Source: Pseudomonas taiwanensis DSM 21245 | Lineage (GTDB): Bacteria; Pseudomonadota; Gammaproteobacteria; Pseudomonadales; Pseudomonadaceae | DNA length: 64,000 nucleotides | Direction: 5' to 3' | Assembly: GCF_000425785.1 (NCBI RefSeq) | Contig: NZ_KE384450.1 | Coordinates: 344,545 to 408,544, forward strand | Shown here: piece after piece, positions 34,363-43,233 of the stretch | Layout of the letters: each line of letters opens with the position of its first letter | Position numbering within the stretch: the stretch's first letter is position 1 | The notes under the pieces: generated by a model | Databases searched by the model: none | What the model saw: only the letters and a program-made list of their open reading frames with translations | What the model was told of the DNA's origin: nothing | Program-made: the position numbers and the translations under genes

Positions 34363-36249
34363 ATGAGTAAACAAGAAAAAACGATCAACCTCAGCGAGTC
34401 GGCACAAGTCGACCAGCAGTCCGTGCAACCCTTCCCGCGTTCGCGCAAGGTGTACGTCGAAGGTTCGCGCCCGGACATCCGCGTGCCCATGCGCGAGATC
34501 AGCCTGCACGACACCCCCACCGATTTTGGCGGCGAGACCAACGCACCGGTGCTGGTCTATGACACCTCCGGCCCCTACACCGACCCCAATGTCGTCATTG
34601 ACGTGCGCAAAGGCTTGGCCGATGTTCGTTCGTCCTGGATCGATGCCCGTGGCGACACCCTGCGCCTGGACGGGCTGAGCTCTGATTTCGGCCAGCAGCG
34701 CCTGAACGATGCCGAGCTGGCCAAGCTGCGCTTCGCCCATGTGCGCAATCCGCGTCGCGCCAAGCCTGGTGCCAACGTCACGCAGATGCACTACGCCCGC
34801 CAGGGCATCATCACCGCCGAGATGGAATACGTTGCCATCCGCGAAAACATGAAGCTGCAGGAAGCCCGCGCCGCCGGCCTGCTGAACCAGCAGCACGCTG
34901 GCCACAGCTTCGGTGCCAGCATCCCGAAGGAAATCACACCCGAGTTCGTTCGCGAGGAAATCGCTCGCGGCCGCGCGATCATCCCGGCCAACATCAACCA
35001 CCCGGAACTGGAGCCGATGATCATCGGCCGCAACTTCCTGGTGAAGATCAATGGCAACATCGGCAACAGTGCCCTGGGTTCCTCCATCGAGGAAGAAGTG
35101 GCCAAACTGACCTGGGGTATCCGCTGGGGCTCGGATACCGTCATGGACCTGTCCACCGGCAAGCACATCCATGAAACCCGCGAGTGGATCATCCGCAACT
35201 CGCCGGTGCCGATCGGCACGGTGCCGATCTACCAGGCCCTGGAAAAGGTCAATGGTATCGCTGAGGACCTGACCTGGGAGTTGTTCCGCGACACCCTGAT
35301 CGAACAGGCCGAGCAGGGCGTTGACTACTTCACCATCCATGCTGGCGTACTGCTGCGCTACGTGCCGCTGACCGCCAAGCGGGTTACCGGCATCGTCAGC
35401 CGTGGCGGCTCGATCATGGCCAAGTGGTGTCTGGCGCATCACAAGGAAAACTTCCTGTACACGCACTTCGACGAGATCTGCGAAATCATGAAGGCCTACG
35501 ACGTCAGCTTCTCGCTGGGCGATGGTCTGCGCCCAGGCTCGATCGCCGACGCCAATGACGCCGCCCAGTTCGGTGAACTGGAAACCCTCGGCGAGCTGAC
35601 CAAGATCGCCTGGAAACACGACGTGCAGTGCATGATCGAAGGTCCTGGCCATGTGCCGATGCAGTTGATCAAAGAGAACATGGACAAGCAGCTGGAGTGC
35701 TGTGACGAGGCGCCGTTCTACACCCTCGGTCCGCTGACGACCGACATCGCCCCAGGCTACGACCACATCACCTCTGGCATTGGTGCGGCGATGATCGGTT
35801 GGTTCGGTTGCGCCATGCTTTGCTATGTAACCCCCAAGGAGCACCTGGGCCTGCCGAACAAGGATGACGTCAAGACCGGCATCATCACCTACAAGATCGC
35901 CGCCCATGCGGCCGACCTTGCCAAAGGCCACCCTGGCGCGCAAATTCGTGACAACGCTTTGTCCAAGGCACGCTTCGAATTCCGTTGGGAAGACCAGTTC
36001 AACCTCGGTCTGGACCCGGACACTGCCCGCGCGTTCCACGACGAGACCCTGCCGAAGGAGTCGGCCAAGGTCGCCCACTTCTGCTCGATGTGCGGGCCGA
36101 AGTTCTGTTCGATGAAGATCACCCAGGAAGTACGTGAATATGCCGCCAACCAGCGTATCGACTCGGTCGATGTGTCGGTTGAGGAGGGCATGCGCGAGCA
36201 GGCCGAGCGGTTCCGCCAGGAAGGTAGCCAGCTCTACAAAAAGGTGTAA
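34363..36249 (+). CDS. thiC: Phosphomethylpyrimidine synthase ThiC
   Basis: ThiC is a radical SAM enzyme that rearranges aminoimidazole ribotide into the pyrimidine (HMP-P) of thiamine. The 628-residue protein carries the C-terminal cluster motif C-x2-C-x4-C at Cys574, Cys577 and Cys582 (CSMCGPKFC), which holds the 4Fe-4S cluster. ATG 34363 is six bases after GGAGAG; an in-frame GTG just before it is less likely. It is controlled by the TPP riboswitch upstream and followed by a CytX-type permease gene. Confidence 0.98.
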   Translation: MSKQEKTINLSESAQVDQQSVQPFPRSRKVYVEGSRPDIRVPMREISLHDTPTDFGGETNAPVLVYDTSGPYTDPNVVIDVRKGLADVRSSWIDARGDTLRLDGLSSDFGQQRLNDAELAKLRFAHVRNPRRAKPGANVTQMHYARQGIITAEMEYVAIRENMKLQEARAAGLLNQQHAGHSFGASIPKEITPEFVREEIARGRAIIPANINHPELEPMIIGRNFLVKINGNIGNSALGSSIEEEVAKLTWGIRWGSDTVMDLSTGKHIHETREWIIRNSPVPIGTVPIYQALEKVNGIAEDLTWELFRDTLIEQAEQGVDYFTIHAGVLLRYVPLTAKRVTGIVSRGGSIMAKWCLAHHKENFLYTHFDEICEIMKAYDVSFSLGDGLRPGSIADANDAAQFGELETLGELTKIAWKHDVQCMIEGPGHVPMQLIKENMDKQLECCDEAPFYTLGPLTTDIAPGYDHITSGIGAAMIGWFGCAMLCYVTPKEHLGLPNKDDVKTGIITYKIAAHAADLAKGHPGAQIRDNALSKARFEFRWEDQFNLGLDPDTARAFHDETLPKESAKVAHFCSMCGPKFCSMKITQEVREYAANQRIDSVDVSVEEGMREQAERFRQEGSQLYKKV

Positions 36250-36272
36250 GTAGACCTTGGGGCCGCTTTGCA

Positions 36273-36342
36273 GCCCTTTCGCGACACAAGGCCGCTCCCC
36301 CTTAGATCGCGTGATCTTTGTGGGAGCGGCCTTGTGCCGCGC
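36273..36342. repeat. Inverted REP pair between thiC and cytX
   Basis: The arm at 36273-36302 (with CGCGACACAAGGCCGCTCCC) and the arm at 36319-36342 (with GGGAGCGGCCTTGTGCCGCG) are near-complementary around a small palindromic centre (AGATC, GCGT, GATCT). It is the same REP family as 13059-13166. Confidence 0.8.
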
Positions 36343-36375
36343 CAACCCCAACAACAAATCCGGCGAGCTACAAGC

Positions 36376-37659
36376 ATGACCACCCCCAGCCACTTCTCCG
36401 CGGACCACCCGGTCCCCTCCAGCCACCGCCTGTTCGGTGCCCGCGACCTGTTCGCACTCTGGTTCTCCCTCGGCATCGGCCTGATGGTCCTGCAGGTCGG
36501 TGCCATGCTTGCCCCCGGCCTGGGGCTGGCGGGAGCCGTTCTGGCCATCGCCCTCGGCACAGGCGTGGGCGTGCTGTTGCTCGGGGCCGCTGGCGTCATC
36601 GGCAGCGACACCGGCCTGCCCGCCATGGGCACCCTGCGCTTGAGCCTGGGCCGCCATGGCGCCCGACTGCCGGCAGTGCTCAACCTGCTGCAACTGGTTG
36701 GTTGGGGCGCGTTCGAGATCATCGTCATGCGCGATGCCGCCAGCCTGCTCGGCGCACGCGCCTTCGGCGAGGACAGCCTGTGGAACAGCCCGATGCTGTG
36801 GACGGTGTGTTTCGGTGCCATGGCGACCTTGCTTGCGGTCAGCGGGCCGCTGGCTTTCGTACGCAAGATTCTGCGCAAATGGGGTATCTGGGTGTTGATG
36901 GCCGCCTGCCTGTGGCTGACCTGGAACCTGTTCGCCAAGGCCGACCTGGCCGAGCTGTGGGCACGTGCCGGTGACGGTTCGATGTCGCTGGCCGTAGGCT
37001 TTGACATCGTCATCGCCATGCCGCTGTCCTGGTTGCCGCTGATTGCCGACTACTCGCGTTTCGCCAGCAGTGCCAAGCGCGTCTTCGGCGGTACCGTGCT
37101 GGGTTACTTCATCGGCAACACCTGGCTGATGAGCCTGGGCGTGGCCTACACCCTGGCCTTTGCGTCGAGTGGCGAGGCCAATGCCCTGCTGTTGGCCCTG
37201 GCTGGCGCGGGTATCGGTATCCCGCTGTTGCTGATCCTGCTGGACGAGTCGGAGAAGGCGTTCGCCGATATCCACTCCGCTGCAGTCTCGACCAGCGTGC
37301 TGGTGCGCTTCAAAGTCGAGCACTTGGCCCTGGCCATCGGCGTGGTGTGCACCCTCATCGCGCTGCTGGCGCCGCTGGCCCAGTACGAGAACTTCCTGCT
37401 GCTGATCGGTTCTGTGTTCGCGCCGCTGTTCGGCGTGGTGCTGATGGACCACTTCGTGATCCGCCGCCGCCGCGCGCCAGCGTTGGTCGAAGGGCTGCAC
37501 TGGCAAGCGCTGGTGGCCTGGGTGGTGGGTGTTGCCGCTTATCACACGATTGCCGCGCAGGCCCCTGAGTTTGGCGCGACCCTGCCAGCACTGGTACTGG
37601 CAGGTGGGCTGCATGCGCTACTGAGCGTCAGCCGCGGCCGGGAAACAGTTCGGGCTTGA
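36376..37659 (+). CDS. cytX: CytX-type NCS1 permease, probably for hydroxymethylpyrimidine
   Basis: The 427-residue protein is an NCS1-family (cytosine/purine/thiamine precursor) transporter with about twelve hydrophobic helices. Motifs such as WFSLGIGLMVLQVGA in helix 1 and PLSWLPLIADYSRFA in the middle are typical. Genes of this type next to thiamine genes were named cytX and are predicted to import the pyrimidine moiety; here it directly follows riboswitch-controlled thiC. ATG 36376 begins MTTPSHFSADH; the open frame to 36268 only reads through a REP repeat. Its 3' end overlaps the convergent lipoprotein gene by 32 bases. Confidence 0.85.
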   Translation: MTTPSHFSADHPVPSSHRLFGARDLFALWFSLGIGLMVLQVGAMLAPGLGLAGAVLAIALGTGVGVLLLGAAGVIGSDTGLPAMGTLRLSLGRHGARLPAVLNLLQLVGWGAFEIIVMRDAASLLGARAFGEDSLWNSPMLWTVCFGAMATLLAVSGPLAFVRKILRKWGIWVLMAACLWLTWNLFAKADLAELWARAGDGSMSLAVGFDIVIAMPLSWLPLIADYSRFASSAKRVFGGTVLGYFIGNTWLMSLGVAYTLAFASSGEANALLLALAGAGIGIPLLLILLDESEKAFADIHSAAVSTSVLVRFKVEHLALAIGVVCTLIALLAPLAQYENFLLLIGSVFAPLFGVVLMDHFVIRRRRAPALVEGLHWQALVAWVVGVAAYHTIAAQAPEFGATLPALVLAGGLHALLSVSRGRETVRA

Positions 37660-38374
37660 GCACGCCATTGAGGCGTGGGTACGGGATCTTCAGCTCGACG
37701 TGGCCCATGGAATAGGGCGCGATGGAATAGACTTCGTACTTCACCACTACCGCGCCGTACGTCAGGGCGATGTGCGGCGACTTCTTGAACGGCCAGGTCT
37801 TCACGAACTCGGCATCCTTGTCCATGCCAACGCTGATCAGCCAAGCGCGGTGGGACTCTTCGACGGTCTTCCAGAAGGTGTCTTCCTGGCCGGGCACCAG
37901 CATGTCCTGCAAGGTCAGCACTTTGTCCAGCTTGCGCGAGTAGTTGATGAAGCCGCGTCCTGGCATGCCATGTGCACCGCCGCTGTCCAGGTAGCTGGAC
38001 AGTTCGATGATCACCAGTCCGTCATGCTGCTCGCGTACCTTGGCCTGCAGGTAGCTGCTATTGCGCTTGTCGGCGCTGGCCAGGTAGTGCTGTTCGTAGG
38101 CCTGCAGCGAGGCAGGCGCGGTGCCACGCTGGTTATCTTCGGTCAGTTGCAGCAGGCGTTGCTCGACGATGCCGTCGAGCTTGGGCAGCGCCGGGAAGTG
38201 GATGGTGTCGATGTTCACCAGCGGGCAGTCGCTTTCGGTGCAACCAGGTTTTACATGCTCCCAGGCGTCGCGCTTGACCTCCAGCGGAGCCCGGTAGTTG
38301 GGTGCGAACACGCTTTGGCAGGCACCAAGCGCCAGTGCCAGCACGGCCACGGAAGTCAGTTTGACCAGTGTCAT
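37628..38374 (-). CDS. Lipoprotein with DUF3298 (RsiV-like) domain
   Basis: The 248-residue precursor has a lipoprotein signal ending LALGACQS, with Cys19 as the lipidation site. The C-terminal half, from about residue 130 (SSYLDSGGAHGMPGRGFINYS, then YGAVVVKYEVYSIAPYSMGH), matches DUF3298/RsiV-type domains, often found in envelope proteins of unknown role. In RsiV this fold binds lysozyme, but that is not implied here. The last 32 bases overlap the end of cytX on the other strand. Confidence 0.82.
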   Translation of the reverse strand: MTLVKLTSVAVLALALGACQSVFAPNYRAPLEVKRDAWEHVKPGCTESDCPLVNIDTIHFPALPKLDGIVEQRLLQLTEDNQRGTAPASLQAYEQHYLASADKRNSSYLQAKVREQHDGLVIIELSSYLDSGGAHGMPGRGFINYSRKLDKVLTLQDMLVPGQEDTFWKTVEESHRAWLISVGMDKDAEFVKTWPFKKSPHIALTYGAVVVKYEVYSIAPYSMGHVELKIPYPRLNGVLKPELFPGRG

Positions 38375-38558
38375 GATGATCCTTGCAGAACAGGAAAAGT
38401 CGCCCTTTGACCGTCGGCGCGGCCTTCAGTTCGCCACTAAGCTAACAGAGAGAAGGCCTGCTGTCCCGAGTGGGCGAACGGTTGCCAGAAAGGGATGAAA
38501 CAGGCTGGCGTGCAGAGTAGGATGGCGCGATGCGGTAAATGAGGTCATGAGGATTTCC

Positions 38559-39176
38559 ATGTCAGACACGTTCAATTCGGTGCCCAAGGCGGTCGAGATC
38601 GTCAAGCGGGTCAATTGCTTCCAGGGTTTCTACAAGCTCGACAAGGTGCACCTGCGCCACGAGCTGTTCGCTGGAGGCATGGGCCGCGAGATCAGTCGCG
38701 AACTGTTCGTGCGGCATGACGCGGTCTGTGTGCTGCCCTACGACCCGTTGCGCGATGAGGTGGTGCTGATCGAGCAGTTTCGCGTGGGCGCCATGGACAA
38801 GGTCGCCAACCCGTGGCTGATCGAGATGGTGGCGGGGCTGATCGACAAGGACGAGCAGCCAGAAGAAGTCGCCCATCGCGAGGCTGAAGAGGAAGCAGGG
38901 CTTACCTTCAGCGCGCTGTGGCCAATGACCCGCTACTTCCCGTCTCCGGGCGGTAGCGATGAGTACGTTCATCTGTTCCTCGGTCGTTGCAGCAGCGAAG
39001 GCGCCGGTGGCCTGCATGGCCTGGAAGAAGAGGGCGAGGACATTCGTGTTCGCGTGTGGTCATTCGAAGATGCCCTGCAAGCGGTACGTGACGGGCGTAT
39101 CTGCAATGCCGCGACCATAATCGGGTTGCAGTGGCTGGCGTTGAATCGAGACGAAGTACGAGGTATGTGGAAGTGA
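38559..39176 (+). CDS. nudF: ADP-ribose pyrophosphatase NudF
   Basis: This Nudix hydrolase cleaves ADP-ribose to AMP and ribose 5-phosphate. The 205-residue protein contains the full Nudix box in GLIDKDEQPEEVAHREAEEE followed by AGL (pattern Gx5Ex7REUxEExGU) and the ADP-ribose-type residues downstream (YFPSPGGSDEYVHLFLG). ATG 38559 is preceded by GAGG. It opens a plus-strand operon; its stop overlaps the GTG of the next gene by three bases. Confidence 0.93.
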   Translation: MSDTFNSVPKAVEIVKRVNCFQGFYKLDKVHLRHELFAGGMGREISRELFVRHDAVCVLPYDPLRDEVVLIEQFRVGAMDKVANPWLIEMVAGLIDKDEQPEEVAHREAEEEAGLTFSALWPMTRYFPSPGGSDEYVHLFLGRCSSEGAGGLHGLEEEGEDIRVRVWSFEDALQAVRDGRICNAATIIGLQWLALNRDEVRGMWK

Positions 39177-39619
39177 ACCTGTTGCGTGAGCGTTATCGGG
39201 TAGATCTGGCCGGGCTGCAGGCAGCCTGTGAGGCCAACTATGCCCGGCTCATGCGCTTGCTGCCAGACATGCGCACCACCCAGAGTTCGCGCCGCATCGG
39301 CATGACCCAGGGCGACCAGATGCTTGGCGTACTGGTGCTCGACGTGGTGCTGGCATGCCCCTATACCACCACCTTGCGCGTACGCCAGGAGCACAGCCTG
39401 CCCTGGCTGCCGGTGCCGCACCTGGAGGTGCAGGTGTATCACGATGCGCGCATGGCCGAGGTGGTCAGTGCCGAGCACGCCCGACGCCTGCGCAGCATCT
39501 ACCCGTACCCCAATGCCGCCATGCACCAGCCGGACGAAAAAGCCCAGCTCAATCTGTTCCTGGGCGAATGGCTGAGTCACTGCCTGGCCTGTGGTCACGA
39601 ACTGGCAAGTGTGCGCTGA
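39173..39619 (+). CDS. DUF1249 (YqiB-like) protein
   Basis: The 148-residue protein from GTG 39173 overlaps the nudF stop (GTGA). It belongs to the YqiB/DUF1249 family, which is nearly always linked to nudF and cpdA. There is a single conserved domain with HLEVQVYHDARMAEV and a Cys-rich tail (HCLACGHEL). There is no signal peptide or membrane helix. Its function is unknown. Confidence 0.85.
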   Translation: MNLLRERYRVDLAGLQAACEANYARLMRLLPDMRTTQSSRRIGMTQGDQMLGVLVLDVVLACPYTTTLRVRQEHSLPWLPVPHLEVQVYHDARMAEVVSAEHARRLRSIYPYPNAAMHQPDEKAQLNLFLGEWLSHCLACGHELASVR

Positions 39620-39704
39620 AATGTGACGCGGGTTGGTTTCGAGTATTTGCTCGAAAGCCTTCCGCCGCCATAATCCGTGCAATATCCGTTCGAGGAGACG
39701 GCCG

Positions 39705-40508
39705 TTGCCGCACCCAGACTCCCTACCGGCACCCATTCATGTGGTGCAACTGACCGACGCCCACCTGTTCGCCGACCCGGCTGGTTCGCTGCTGGGCTTG
39801 AGGACTCGGGACAGCCTGCGCCACGTGATTGCCCAGGTGCGCCGTGAGCAGCCGCGCATCGACTTGCTGCTGTGCACAGGTGACCTATCCCAGGACGCCA
39901 GCGTGGCTTCCTACCAGGCTTTTCGAGCGCTCACCGCTGAGTTCGGTGCGCCGTCCCGCTGGTTGCCAGGCAATCATGACGAAGCCCGGGTGATGGCCGA
40001 GGTAGCGCCGGAGCAGACGCAGGCCGTGACCGATATCGGCGCCTGGCGCATCGTGATGCTCGATTCGGCAGTCGTCGGCGCAACCCACGGCTTGCTGGCA
40101 GATCAGCAACTGGCCACGCTGGACGCAGCGCTGGCAGGTGCCGGCGAGCGCCACTGCCTGGTGTGCTGCCACCATCAGCCGGTGGACATCGGTTGCGCCT
40201 GGATCGCCCCGATCGGCCTGCGTAACGCCGATGTACTGCTGCAGCGCCTGCTACGTTATCCACAGGTGAAGGCGTTGCTGTGGGGGCATGTTCACCAAGA
40301 GTGGGATGAAGTGCGCGATGGGCTGCGTTTGCTGGCCACACCCTCGACCTGCATCCAATTCGCAGCGCGCAGCGAAGAGTTCAAGGTGAGTGAGGAACAG
40401 CCAGGGTATCGCTGGTTGCGTCTGCATGCCGACGGACGGTTGGAGACCGGCGTGGAGCGGGCGCTGGATTTCGAAGTGAAGCTCGACTTCGACAGCCCCG
40501 GCTACTGA
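39705..40508 (+). CDS. cpdA: 3',5'-cyclic-AMP phosphodiesterase CpdA
   Basis: CpdA hydrolyses cAMP and so tunes signalling through the CRP homologue Vfr. The 267-residue protein has the calcineurin-like metallophosphatase motifs in order: LTDAHLF, CTGDLSQD, PGNHDEA, CHHQPVD and WGHVHQ. TTG 39705 is the likely start because GAGGAGA lies seven bases upstream; the frame to 39633 extends into sequence without a good start. It is part of the nudF-parE run. Confidence 0.92.
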   Translation: MPHPDSLPAPIHVVQLTDAHLFADPAGSLLGLRTRDSLRHVIAQVRREQPRIDLLLCTGDLSQDASVASYQAFRALTAEFGAPSRWLPGNHDEARVMAEVAPEQTQAVTDIGAWRIVMLDSAVVGATHGLLADQQLATLDAALAGAGERHCLVCCHHQPVDIGCAWIAPIGLRNADVLLQRLLRYPQVKALLWGHVHQEWDEVRDGLRLLATPSTCIQFAARSEEFKVSEEQPGYRWLRLHADGRLETGVERALDFEVKLDFDSPGY

Positions 40509-40684
40509 GGTGAACGCCCGTCGACGCGCCCTGGTGTCGCCAGCGGGCCACATCGCGGCCGATGCTTGATTGAAGATTGTGTTGCGAAATTCCCGATCCA
40601 GCGCCAAAACCCGGCGAACACGCTACACTGCGCGTCCCTGCGCCCACTCCGATCGGGCGCGAAGCCACAGATTCCGGGGGCAGC

Positions 40685-41293
40685 ATGTCGGGTTCCATCC
40701 TCTATATCCATGGCTTCAACAGCTCGCCGCTTTCAACCAAGGCGCGGCAGCTGGAGGCCGTCATGCAGCAGTTGGGGCTGTCCGACCACGTGCGCATACC
40801 CGCTTTGCACCATCATCCGCGCCAGGCCATCGCCCAGCTCGAAGCGGCCATCGCCGAACTGGGCAAGCCCCTGCTGGTAGGCAGTTCGCTCGGCGGCTAC
40901 TATGCCACCCATCTGGCCGAGCGCCATGGCCTCAAGGCCTTGCTGGTCAACCCAGCGGTTACCCCGCACAAGCTGTTCGACGGCTACCTGGGTACCCAGC
41001 GCAACTTCTACACCGATGAAACCTGGGAGCTGACCCTGGATCATGTGCAGGCCCTGGCCGAACTGGAAGTGCCGGCGCCCACGGACCCAAGCCGCTATCA
41101 AGTGTGGCTGCAGACCGCCGATGAAACCCTGGACTACCGCCACGCCGAGCGCTATTACCGCGCGTGCGCCCTGCGTATCCAGGCCGGAGGCGATCACGGC
41201 TTCCAAGGCTTTGCCCAGCGGTTGCCGGCTTTGCTGGCGTTTGCCGGTATTGCCCGAGGGCAGTACGCAGCGCTCGATTTTTCTGTATTTTGA
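40685..41293 (+). CDS. yqiA: YqiA-type esterase
   Basis: The 202-residue alpha/beta hydrolase shows the oxyanion motif YIHGFNSSP, the nucleophile elbow GSSLGGYYA (Ser in the middle), and a C-terminal His in AGGDHGFQ. E. coli YqiA hydrolyses short acyl esters, but the natural substrate is unknown. GGGGGC precedes ATG 40685. As in many gammaproteobacteria it sits between cpdA and parE. Confidence 0.9.
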   Translation: MSGSILYIHGFNSSPLSTKARQLEAVMQQLGLSDHVRIPALHHHPRQAIAQLEAAIAELGKPLLVGSSLGGYYATHLAERHGLKALLVNPAVTPHKLFDGYLGTQRNFYTDETWELTLDHVQALAELEVPAPTDPSRYQVWLQTADETLDYRHAERYYRACALRIQAGGDHGFQGFAQRLPALLAFAGIARGQYAALDFSVF

Positions 41294-41328
41294 TCTTTTT
41301 GCATTCACCAGACTGACGACGAGAACCC

Positions 41329-43233
41329 ATGGCCAATCCCAGCGCTAGCGCCTATAACGCAGACGCCATCGAAGTCCTCTCGGGCCTTGACCCGGTCCGT
41401 AAGCGGCCGGGCATGTACACCGATACCAGCCGGCCGAACCACCTGGCTCAGGAAGTCATCGACAACAGTGTCGACGAAGCCTTGGCCGGCCACGCCCGTT
41501 CGGTGCAGGTGATCCTCCACGCCGACCACTCGCTGGAAGTCAGCGACGATGGCCGCGGCATGCCGGTGGACATCCACCCTGAAGAAGGCGTGTCGGGGGT
41601 CGAGCTGATCCTGACCAAGCTGCACGCAGGCGGCAAGTTCTCCAACAAGAACTACCAGTTCTCCGGCGGCCTGCATGGTGTCGGTATTTCCGTGGTCAAC
41701 GCCCTGTCGACCCAGGTGCGTGTGCGCGTCAAGCGCGACGGCAACGAATACCAGATGACCTTCGCCGACGGCTTCAAGGCCAGCGAGCTGGAAGTGGTCG
41801 GTACGGTGGGCAAGCGCAACACCGGTACCAGCGTGTACTTCAGCCCCGACCCGAAGTATTTCGATTCGCCGAAGTTTTCCATCAGCCGCCTCAAGCATGT
41901 GCTCAAGGCCAAGGCCGTGTTGTGCCCGGGCCTGCTGGTCAGCTTCGAGGACAAGTCCACGGGCGAGAAAGTCGAGTGGCATTACGAGGACGGCCTGCGT
42001 TCTTACCTGGTCGACTCGGTCAGCGAGTTCCAGCGCCTGCCCGATGAGCCGTTTTGTGGCAGCCTGGCGGGCAACAAGGAAGCCGTCGACTGGGCACTGT
42101 TGTGGTTGCCTGAGGGCGGTGACAGTGTTCAGGAAAGCTACGTCAACCTGATTCCCACCGCCCAGGGCGGTACCCACGTCAATGGCCTGCGCCAGGGCCT
42201 GCTCGACGCCATGCGCGAGTTCTGCGAGTTCCGTAACCTGCTGCCACGGGGTGTGAAGCTGGCGCCGGAAGATGTCTGGGAGCGCATCACCTTCGTCCTG
42301 TCGATGAAGATGCAGGAACCCCAGTTTTCCGGTCAGACCAAGGAGCGCTTGTCCTCCCGCGAGGCGGCGGCGTTCGTCTCGGGCGTGGTCAAGGACGCGT
42401 TCAGCCTGTGGCTCAACGCCCACCCCGAGATGGGTATGCAACTGGCGGAGCTTGCCATCAGTAACGCCGGCCGCCGCCTCAAAGCCAGCAAGAAGGTCGA
42501 GCGCAAGCGCGTGACCCAGGGCCCGGCGCTGCCTGGCAAACTGGCGGACTGCGCAGGTCAGGACCCGATGCGGGCCGAGCTTTTCCTGGTCGAGGGTGAT
42601 TCGGCCGGTGGCTCGGCCAAGCAGGCGCGCGACAAGGAGTTCCAGGCGATCCTGCCGCTGCGCGGCAAGATCCTCAACACCTGGGAAGTGGACGGTGGCG
42701 AAGTCCTGGCCAGCCAGGAAGTGCACAACATCGCCGTTGCCATCGGCGTCGATCCGGGTGCCGCGGACCTGTCGCAGCTGCGTTACGGCAAGATCTGCAT
42801 CCTCGCCGACGCCGACTCCGACGGCCTGCACATCGCAACCTTGTTGTGTGCCCTGTTTGTGCAGCACTTCCGGCCGCTGGTCGAGGCCGGCCACGTCTAT
42901 GTGGCGATGCCGCCGCTGTACCGCATCGACCTGGGCAAGGAAATCTACTACGCCCTCGACGAGGCTGAGCGCGACGGTATTCTCGACCGCCTGGTGGCCG
43001 AGAAGAAGCGTGGCAAGCCGCAGGTCACCCGATTCAAGGGCCTGGGTGAAATGAACCCGCCGCAGCTGCGCGAGACCACTATGGATCCGAACACCCGGCG
43101 CCTGGTCCAACTGACCCTGGATGATCTGCAGGGCACCACCGAAATCATGGACATGCTGTTGGCCAAGAAGCGTGCCGGTGACCGCAAGAGCTGGCTGGAA
43201 ACCAAAGGTAACCTGGCCGAGGTCCTGGTTTGA
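41329..43233 (+). CDS. parE: DNA topoisomerase IV subunit B (ParE)
   Basis: ParE is the ATPase subunit of topoisomerase IV, which decatenates daughter chromosomes. The 634-residue protein has the GHKL ATPase elements DNSVDEA (Asp45-Asn46) and GGLHGVG, and the TOPRIM metal motifs EGDSAGG (Glu422) and DADSDG (from Asp494). Full length with no anomalies. Its last codons overlap the TTG start of the next gene by four bases, which links it through two small envelope genes to parC. Confidence 0.98.
   Translation: MANPSASAYNADAIEVLSGLDPVRKRPGMYTDTSRPNHLAQEVIDNSVDEALAGHARSVQVILHADHSLEVSDDGRGMPVDIHPEEGVSGVELILTKLHAGGKFSNKNYQFSGGLHGVGISVVNALSTQVRVRVKRDGNEYQMTFADGFKASELEVVGTVGKRNTGTSVYFSPDPKYFDSPKFSISRLKHVLKAKAVLCPGLLVSFEDKSTGEKVEWHYEDGLRSYLVDSVSEFQRLPDEPFCGSLAGNKEAVDWALLWLPEGGDSVQESYVNLIPTAQGGTHVNGLRQGLLDAMREFCEFRNLLPRGVKLAPEDVWERITFVLSMKMQEPQFSGQTKERLSSREAAAFVSGVVKDAFSLWLNAHPEMGMQLAELAISNAGRRLKASKKVERKRVTQGPALPGKLADCAGQDPMRAELFLVEGDSAGGSAKQARDKEFQAILPLRGKILNTWEVDGGEVLASQEVHNIAVAIGVDPGAADLSQLRYGKICILADADSDGLHIATLLCALFVQHFRPLVEAGHVYVAMPPLYRIDLGKEIYYALDEAERDGILDRLVAEKKRGKPQVTRFKGLGEMNPPQLRETTMDPNTRRLVQLTLDDLQGTTEIMDMLLAKKRAGDRKSWLETKGNLAEVLV

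Noticed and set aside
36268..36375. N-terminal extension of cytX
   Set aside because: The open frame merely reads through an inverted REP pair; the permease begins at ATG 36376.
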